From DASPGQ01 sp035457705 (GTDB taxonomy: Bacteria > Acidobacteriota > Vicinamibacteria > Marinacidobacterales > SMYC01), in the NCBI GenBank assembly GCA_035457705.1, contig DATIBD010000039.1, forward strand, positions 248,001 to 312,000: a DNA stretch of 64,000 bases, given 5' to 3'. Each line of letters begins with the position of its first letter. The first letter of the stretch is position 1. The notes below the pieces were generated by a model. It ran no database searches and was not told where the DNA came from. It was given only the letters and a program-made list of their open reading frames with translations. Of this stretch, positions 58,838 to 64,000 are shown piece after piece. Position numbers and translations under genes: made by a program.

Positions 58838-58883
58838 TCGAATTCAACCGAGCAACTAATTAAGGGTCACGCGGGGCGAGGTC

Positions 58884-60395
58884 ATGGTGAGCAGACGACG
58901 GATCTTGATCCTCTTCTCGGTGCTCGGGGTGGTGAGTCTCGCGGCGGCGGGAAGCTGGCTGGTAGGCTCCAGCATTCAATCGCCTGCCGAGATCGCCGCA
59001 AGAACGGCTCCCCCGACGCCGTCGCCGATCCTGGTACCCGTCGAGGAGCGCGTCATCAGTAGCGACGTCGTGTCGCGGGGCACGGCCCGATTCGGATTGC
59101 CGCAGTCGGTCTCGATCGTTCCGTCGGCACTCAAGGCCGGCGCCGGTGTGATCGCGAAGATTCCCTCGCGGGGTACCCAGCTCACAGAAGGCGTGGCCGT
59201 GCTCATCGCCTCCGGGCGACCGGTGCTCGTATTCGAGGGCTCCATTCCTTCCTATCGCGACCTCATCCCCGGTATTTCCGGCGATGATGTCCGGCAGCTA
59301 GAGGAAGCGTTGAACCGGTTGGGGTTCGACCCTGGCCCCGCCGACGGAACCTACGACGAGCGGACCAGCACCGCCGTCGCCGAGTGGTACACGTCATCGG
59401 GTTGGGAGCCGTTCGGACCGACGCCGCAGCAGTTGTCGGCCATCCGATCACTCGAGCGTGAGCTCGCGCAGGCGCTCACCGAGAAGTCGGCCGCCGACGA
59501 TGCCGCTTCCGCCGCGCCTCTCGCCGTAGAAGCGGCTCGTGCAAGCGCCGAGCGATCCAGCCGCGCCGCCGCCGCGGAAGTCGCCGCGGCATCCGCTCTC
59601 CGCGACAAAATTGCCAACGATGAGAGTGCCTCGGCTGCGGACCGGACCGGAGCCGAGGCGCGCATCGAGCTGGCCCAGGCGGCGGCAGCCGCCGCCCGAC
59701 TCGAGTCGGAAGTCGCCGTTCAGACCGCGATAGACGCCATGAAAGCCGCAGAACGGGAGGCGAGACTGGCCAATGAAGTCGCCACTCGGATCGCGACGGA
59801 CCTCGAGAGGTTGAGACAACACACCGGCGTGCAAGTGCCGGTGGACGAGATCGTCTTCATTCCCGCTCTGCCGGTTCGCGTCGAGCAGATCGACGTGATC
59901 GTCGGTGATTCCGCAAGCGGGCCGGTGCTGAAGGTGACCAACAATCAACTCGCGATCGATTCCTCGCTTCCACTCGATGAGGCGCCCTACGTGAAGCCGG
60001 GGATGCCGGTTGCCATCGACGAGCCCGCCCTCGGGATCGTGGCCAAAGGCGTCGTGGAAAGAGTAGCCGATACTCCTGGGACTGATGGAGTCGACGGCTA
60101 CCACATCTACTTCGAGGTTCGTGTTCGCGAGACGCCCACCGCCCTCGAAGGATTCTCCTTGCGGCTCACGATTCCGGTGGAAACGACTGGGGGTGCCGTC
60201 ACCGCCGTACCGGTGAGCGCTCTGTCACTCGCGGCCGACGGGACGTCGAGAGTACAGGTTGAAAACGAAGGCAGTCTCGATTTCGTCGTCGTCGAGCCCG
60301 GGTTGTCCGCCGACGGTTTCGTCGAGGTCACCCCAGTCGACGGCACGCTCACCCCGGGCCAGCTGGTCGTGGTCGGCTACAAGAACCCAGAGTGA
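58884..60395 (+). CDS. Periplasmic adaptor with peptidoglycan-binding domain (HlyD/MacA-like)
   Basis: 503 residues. N-terminal anchor (ILILFSVLGVVSLAAAGSWLVG), lipoyl-like segments, then a PG_binding_1 domain at about 125-175 (DDVRQLEEALNRLGFDPGPADGTYDERTSTAVAEWY), an Ala-rich coiled coil (about 185-305) and C-terminal beta-barrel parts. The combination of cell-wall binding and adaptor domains is commonly paired with MacB-like ABC proteins. Its stop overlaps the GTG of the ABC gene. Confidence 0.85.
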   Translation: MVSRRRILILFSVLGVVSLAAAGSWLVGSSIQSPAEIAARTAPPTPSPILVPVEERVISSDVVSRGTARFGLPQSVSIVPSALKAGAGVIAKIPSRGTQLTEGVAVLIASGRPVLVFEGSIPSYRDLIPGISGDDVRQLEEALNRLGFDPGPADGTYDERTSTAVAEWYTSSGWEPFGPTPQQLSAIRSLERELAQALTEKSAADDAASAAPLAVEAARASAERSSRAAAAEVAAASALRDKIANDESASAADRTGAEARIELAQAAAAAARLESEVAVQTAIDAMKAAEREARLANEVATRIATDLERLRQHTGVQVPVDEIVFIPALPVRVEQIDVIVGDSASGPVLKVTNNQLAIDSSLPLDEAPYVKPGMPVAIDEPALGIVAKGVVERVADTPGTDGVDGYHIYFEVRVRETPTALEGFSLRLTIPVETTGGAVTAVPVSALSLAADGTSRVQVENEGSLDFVVVEPGLSADGFVEVTPVDGTLTPGQLVVVGYKNPE

Positions 60396-62350
60396 ACCCA
60401 ACGAATCCCGACACCGCCAGGACTCTCCTGGAGCTGAGCCAGGTGGGTCGGCAATTCGGCAGCGAGCCAGCGATCCACGCGCTCGTCGATGTGGACCTTC
60501 GCGTGGAGAGGGGGGAGTGGCTGGCGATCACCGGGCCTTCCGGCGCGGGAAAATCGACCCTCCTCAACATCATCGGCTGCCTCGATCGTCCGTCTCGCGG
60601 AAGCTATCGGTTCGACGGTATCGACACGTCCGAGCTCACCGACAAGCAGCGCGCCGGTCTGCGGGGTCGACGCATCGGGTTCATCTTCCAATCGTTTCAT
60701 TTGATGCCCTATCGAACGGTCCTCGAGAACGTGGGGATGTCGGAAGTGTACCGGAAGGAGTCCCATCGCGGACGCCGAGAGCGTGCTCTCGCGGCCATCG
60801 AGCGGGTCGGCCTGAGCCATCGGGCGGATTTTCTACCCACCAAGTTATCCGGCGGTGAGCGGCAGCGAGTCGCGATAGCCCGCGCTCTCGTCGCCTCTCC
60901 CCGGTTGCTCCTTTGTGACGAACCGACCGGGAATCTGGATTCGAAATCATCCGCGGACCTTCTCGATCTGTTCGCCGAGCTCAACGAGCAAGGCCTGACG
61001 CTCGTCGTCGTGACGCACGACGAGAACGTCGCCCGCCGAGCTTCGCGGCGAGTGCACATCATCGACGGCTCGTTGACCGAGCTGTCGAACGGAAGGACGG
61101 GAAAACTCGAAGGCTCGCCCGCCGAGGCCGTCAGCGCGGGCGAGGTGGCGCACTCGGGCATCACGATACGCGATCTCCTCGACGAAGCGGTGGCGGGGAT
61201 GTTCGCTCGACCCGGCCGTACGATGCTGACGATGCTAGGAATCGTCATCGGAATCACCGCGCTGGTGGCGACGCTCGGTCTGACGCGAACCGCCAACAAT
61301 CGCATCATCAGTCAGTTCGACGAGCTCGCGGCGACGGAGATCATCGTGTCGGCGAAACCGGGCTTGACCGGCGTCGATCCGAAAACCATTCCCTGGGATG
61401 CTTCTTCCCGTCTCCTCCGGTTGAACGGCGTGGTCGCCGCAGGAACGCTCAGTGATGTCGACGTCGGTGACGATCTCGTCAGCTCGTCGCCAGTAAGAGA
61501 CCCGAGAAGCCAGACCGCGTTCAAGTTGCTGGTGCAGGCCGCTTCCCCGGGGTTGTTCGGCGCCGTCCGGGCCGAGCTGGAGCGCGGACGCCTTCCCGAC
61601 CTGGGTCATTCCAATCGGGCCGACCGCGTGGCCGTGCTCGGTCCGACCGCGGCTCTTCGGCTCGGGATCGTCGACCTCGACCAGCTACCCGCCATCTCGA
61701 TTGGTGACCACCTGTATCTCGTCATCGGGATCCTGCGCGACGTGTCGCGCCAACCCGATTTGCTGAGCTCGGTCATCATTCCCGAGGGAACGGCCCGGAA
61801 GGATTTCCGCCTCGAGGGCCCCGGCTTGGTGGTCGTCGAAACCCGGATCGGCGCGGCGTCTCTCATCGCCGAGCAAACGCCTCTCGCGATACGCCCCGAC
61901 GATCCGACCGTCTTGCGAGTCGAATACCCTCCCGAGCCCACTCGCGTGCGCGATGCGGTACAGAGTGACCTGAACGTCATGTTCTTGTTGCTCGGTGGGC
62001 TCTCCCTGGTCGTAGGCGCCATCGGCATTGCCAACATCACTCTGGTGTCAGTGATCGAGCGTACGGGAGAGATCGGTCTACGCCGGGCGATCGGGGCTAC
62101 CCGCGGGCACATCGCCACCCAGTTTCTCTTCGAGAGTGCCTCGATGGGCTTCATCGGCGGCGTTCTCGGCGCAAGTGTCGGGATCCTGATCGTCGTGGCC
62201 GTCTCCGCCCATCAGGTCTGGACTCCGGTCCTCGACCCGGCAGCGCCGTTGGTGGCGCCGTTCATTGGCGGTGCCATCGGACTGGTATCCGGCACTTATC
62301 CCGCGGTGCGCGCCGCACACCTCGAGCCCGTCGAAGCGTTTCGGAACTGA
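60392..62350 (+). CDS. MacB-like ABC transporter, fused ATPase and permease
   Basis: 652 residues, GTG start. ATPase about 10-235: Walker A GPSGAGKST, signature LSGGERQRVAIARAL, Walker B LLLCDEPTGNLDS, His VVTHDE. Then a MacB-type permease with TM1 at about 270 (GRTMLTMLGIVIGITALVATLG), a periplasmic domain and an FtsX C-terminal block (VIERTGEIGLRRAIGATRGHIATQFLFES). With the adaptor it probably exports a peptide or envelope molecule or acts as a mechanotransmission complex. Confidence 0.92.
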   Translation: MNPTNPDTARTLLELSQVGRQFGSEPAIHALVDVDLRVERGEWLAITGPSGAGKSTLLNIIGCLDRPSRGSYRFDGIDTSELTDKQRAGLRGRRIGFIFQSFHLMPYRTVLENVGMSEVYRKESHRGRRERALAAIERVGLSHRADFLPTKLSGGERQRVAIARALVASPRLLLCDEPTGNLDSKSSADLLDLFAELNEQGLTLVVVTHDENVARRASRRVHIIDGSLTELSNGRTGKLEGSPAEAVSAGEVAHSGITIRDLLDEAVAGMFARPGRTMLTMLGIVIGITALVATLGLTRTANNRIISQFDELAATEIIVSAKPGLTGVDPKTIPWDASSRLLRLNGVVAAGTLSDVDVGDDLVSSSPVRDPRSQTAFKLLVQAASPGLFGAVRAELERGRLPDLGHSNRADRVAVLGPTAALRLGIVDLDQLPAISIGDHLYLVIGILRDVSRQPDLLSSVIIPEGTARKDFRLEGPGLVVVETRIGAASLIAEQTPLAIRPDDPTVLRVEYPPEPTRVRDAVQSDLNVMFLLLGGLSLVVGAIGIANITLVSVIERTGEIGLRRAIGATRGHIATQFLFESASMGFIGGVLGASVGILIVVAVSAHQVWTPVLDPAAPLVAPFIGGAIGLVSGTYPAVRAAHLEPVEAFRN

Positions 62351-62353
62351 TCT

Positions 62354-63292
62354 TTACTGGGAGCCCGACTGCTTGAGCGCCGCGATCACGCCCTTGGCGG
62401 CATCCGCCTGGGGGTGACTCGGCTCGAGCTCCAGGAACTTCTCGAAATGCGCGATTGCTGTCTCGTTGTCGGTCTCGTTGACGGCGATGAGACCGAGCTG
62501 GTAGTGAGCCAGTGCCTGCTTGGGATCGAGCTCCAAGACTTTCTCGTAGCCGGCCTTGGCCGCCGCGGTGTCGCCCGCGTTCTGCGCGTAAACAGCATAG
62601 TTGAAGATCGCGACCGGGTCCGTGGCCCGCAGATCGATGGCCTTCTTCATCGCGCTCTGCGCCTCGGCCCACTCGTTGCGCTTGCCCCGGATGTCGCCAA
62701 TCGCGAGCCAGGCGTCGTAGAAGTCGGGCTTGAGCTCCGTGGTCTTCGCGTAATACTCGAGCGCCTTGTCCGGATCTTCCATCTTCTCGTAGGTGCTCGC
62801 GATATTGAAATGGACCTCGGCGGACTCGGGCATCATCTCCTTCAACTGCATGAGGCTGTCTAGGGTTTCTTGGTCGTTTCCCGACTCCGAGGACAGGTTG
62901 AACTTCTCGAGAAGCTCCGTGGCGCGAGCGTGCTCGGCCTCCGACAGCTCTCCCGGGGCCAGCCGGTACAGGATCCTCTCGCCCAGGTCGGCCTGGTCGA
63001 ATCCCGACACGTTCGTGGAAAGCGCGACTATTCGAAAGCCTTCCTTTTCACACCTGATCGTGTACAGCCCGGGAACGATACCCCCCTTCATGAACTGACC
63101 GTCGCCCTTGCTTTTGACGGTAGTCGCCCTTCCTCCCCCATCTGATAGCTCGATCGTGCACGTGGCCCCTTCGACAGCGTTGCCTTGTTCGTCGACGAGC
63201 TTGCCCCGAATCGAGCCGCGTTGCGCATGGACATCCAGGGCTGCCAGTGTGAAAACGACGGCGAGGAGAACCGTCAGTCGATGAGTTTGCAT
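62354..63292 (-). CDS. Secreted TPR protein with carboxypeptidase-regulatory-like domain
   Basis: 312 residues; AAGGAG seven bases before the ATG at 63292 decides the start. Signal peptide, a CarboxypepD_reg-like beta-sandwich at about 25-100 (GSIRGKLVDEQGNAVEGATCTIEL), then four to five TPRs from about 135 (PESAEVHFNIASTYEKMEDPDKALEYYAKTTELKPD and onward). Frequent in Acidobacteriota. Likely protein-interaction scaffold in the periplasm or outer envelope. Confidence 0.85.
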   Translation of the reverse strand: MQTHRLTVLLAVVFTLAALDVHAQRGSIRGKLVDEQGNAVEGATCTIELSDGGGRATTVKSKGDGQFMKGGIVPGLYTIRCEKEGFRIVALSTNVSGFDQADLGERILYRLAPGELSEAEHARATELLEKFNLSSESGNDQETLDSLMQLKEMMPESAEVHFNIASTYEKMEDPDKALEYYAKTTELKPDFYDAWLAIGDIRGKRNEWAEAQSAMKKAIDLRATDPVAIFNYAVYAQNAGDTAAAKAGYEKVLELDPKQALAHYQLGLIAVNETDNETAIAHFEKFLELEPSHPQADAAKGVIAALKQSGSQ

Positions 63293-63313
63293 CGTCAATC
63301 TCCTTCGGTTTCT

Positions 63314-64000
63314 CTAGGAATCGATCTTGTGGTAATCCTTTTCGCCCGCCTCCACGCGAGTCTTCAAGCGGTTCTGCTGAACCGGCACGGGGCAGGTCGT
63401 GAATGGATTGAAAACGCAGGGCGGGTTGTAGGCTTTGTTGAAGTCGATGACGACCCGGCCGTTCTCCGGTGCGCCCGTGCGCAGGAAACGAGCGGCGGGA
63501 TAGGTCTCTTTGCCGCTAGTCCCATCGCGGAATATCAGCCACAGACCCTCGGTGACTTCGAGCGGCTCCATTCGGATCGTCTCTCCGTGGAGACCGAACT
63601 CCACCACGCCGGGGCTCTTGTACCGTTCGATATCGCCCAGGATGTTCAGCATCTCGACTTCTTTGAGCTCGGGGTAAGGCATGAATCGCGCCGTCACACG
63701 ATAGCTTGGATCGACGGCAAACCACGAGAGCCCTTTGAACTCCTTGCGAATCGGGCTATCGAGATCGCGCAATCGAATCGCCTTCCGATCCCCGCTGAGA
63801 TGGAGCCACATGGAAAGACGATTGATCCCGAGTGCGTTCTTCTCACCGGGCTCGAGCACGGCGGTCTTGATGGGTACTCCGTCCTTCGTGACCTCGACGC
63901 CTTCGACGGCGCGGAACGTCGTTTCGTTTCCGACATGAGAAAAGGTACCGACGAAAGGAGGCGCGGAGTCTTCGGGCAGCACGAAGTCGGCCGTTGGGTC
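63314..64000 (-). CDS. DUF1684 family protein (5' end outside the window)
   Basis: The frame is open to the right edge; about 228 residues are seen. Motifs LSMWLHLSGDRKAIRLRDLDSPIRKEFKGLSWFAVDPSYRV, GLWLIFRDGTSGKETYPAARFL and DFNKAYNPPCVFNPFTTCPVPVQQNRL are characteristic of DUF1684 proteins of unknown function. It lies upstream of the TPR gene on the same strand with 21 bases between, so the two are probably cotranscribed. Confidence 0.85.
   Translation of the reverse strand, partial: DPTADFVLPEDSAPPFVGTFSHVGNETTFRAVEGVEVTKDGVPIKTAVLEPGEKNALGINRLSMWLHLSGDRKAIRLRDLDSPIRKEFKGLSWFAVDPSYRVTARFMPYPELKEVEMLNILGDIERYKSPGVVEFGLHGETIRMEPLEVTEGLWLIFRDGTSGKETYPAARFLRTGAPENGRVVIDFNKAYNPPCVFNPFTTCPVPVQQNRLKTRVEAGEKDYHKIDS

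Noticed and set aside
1..64000. Long antisense frames opposite many genes
   Set aside because: They lack domains, signal sequences and ribosome sites and are explained by high GC with biased codon use on the real strand.
1..64000. CRISPR arrays, complete insertion sequences or prophage
   Set aside because: No regularly spaced repeats, transposase, integrase or phage structural genes were seen; only short repeat elements are present.

Overview
This is a GC-rich bacterial chromosome segment with 58 genes or gene fragments that I can support. No rRNA, tRNA, CRISPR array or transposase gene is visible. The gene mix suggests an Acidobacteriota-like lineage or another deep, respiratory Gram-negative group. 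The grounds are a TPR protein with a carboxypeptidase-regulatory-like domain, glycosylasparaginase, an FtsX/LolD-type exporter, MtrB/DmsE-type cytochromes and many TTG/GTG starts. This is inference; no marker gene settles it.

Layout. 1-5032: the end of a CBS-domain protein, then a four-gene amidoligase cluster (C39-like peptidase, RLAN/RimK ATP-grasp ligase, GCS2 ligase, N-formylglutamate amidohydrolase-like hydrolase) and a secreted GlcG/HbpS-like protein. 5082-12209: mixed metabolic genes, including a ferritin-VIT1 gene with two frameshifts. 12453-20791: a six-gene minus-strand operon of GT4 glycosyltransferase, LuxE-like adenylating enzyme, LuxC-like aldehyde dehydrogenase, ABC ATPase, giant FtsX permease and outer-membrane protein. 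20833-28146: glycosylasparaginase, MFS carrier, AmmeMemoRadiSam radical SAM enzyme, dienelactone hydrolase and a TrkA-like protein with a CPA2 antiporter.

28229-51747 is the striking part: a 23-kb, all plus-strand electron-transfer island with about 43 predicted c-type heme sites. It holds a Rieske/cytochrome b complex with a monoheme and a nonaheme cytochrome; a decaheme MtrA/DmsE cytochrome with its MtrB/PioB porin; a histidine kinase with two periplasmic CxxCH motifs and its sigma-54 activator; a Qrc/ACIII-like quinone complex (pentaheme cytochrome, molybdopterin-type subunit, FeS protein, NrfD); two unusual four-domain cytochromes built from CxxCH...WNHxPxM repeats; a NapC-type tetraheme protein; and a cache-domain sensor. 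Three good sigma-54 (-24/-12) promoter matches lie in front of mtrA, the second cytochrome operon and the cache gene. One of them has a perfect IHF consensus and repeated candidate activator sites upstream. The inferred model is that the heme-sensing two-component system switches on quinone-linked electron export to, or import from, the cell surface.

51950-64000: a Cys-rich protein, a KAS/ACP pair, an EamA transporter, a YheU-like protein, an NHL-repeat protein, a HupE/UreJ-like protein, a three-gene secreted protein/adaptor/MacB export cluster, a TPR protein and the end of a DUF1684 protein.

Two kinds of non-coding repeat stand out. One is a 108-bp inverted-repeat element at 933-1040. The other is a dispersed element in three copies (12271-12387, 49309-49433, 51746-51921) whose terminal hairpin shows a compensatory base change.
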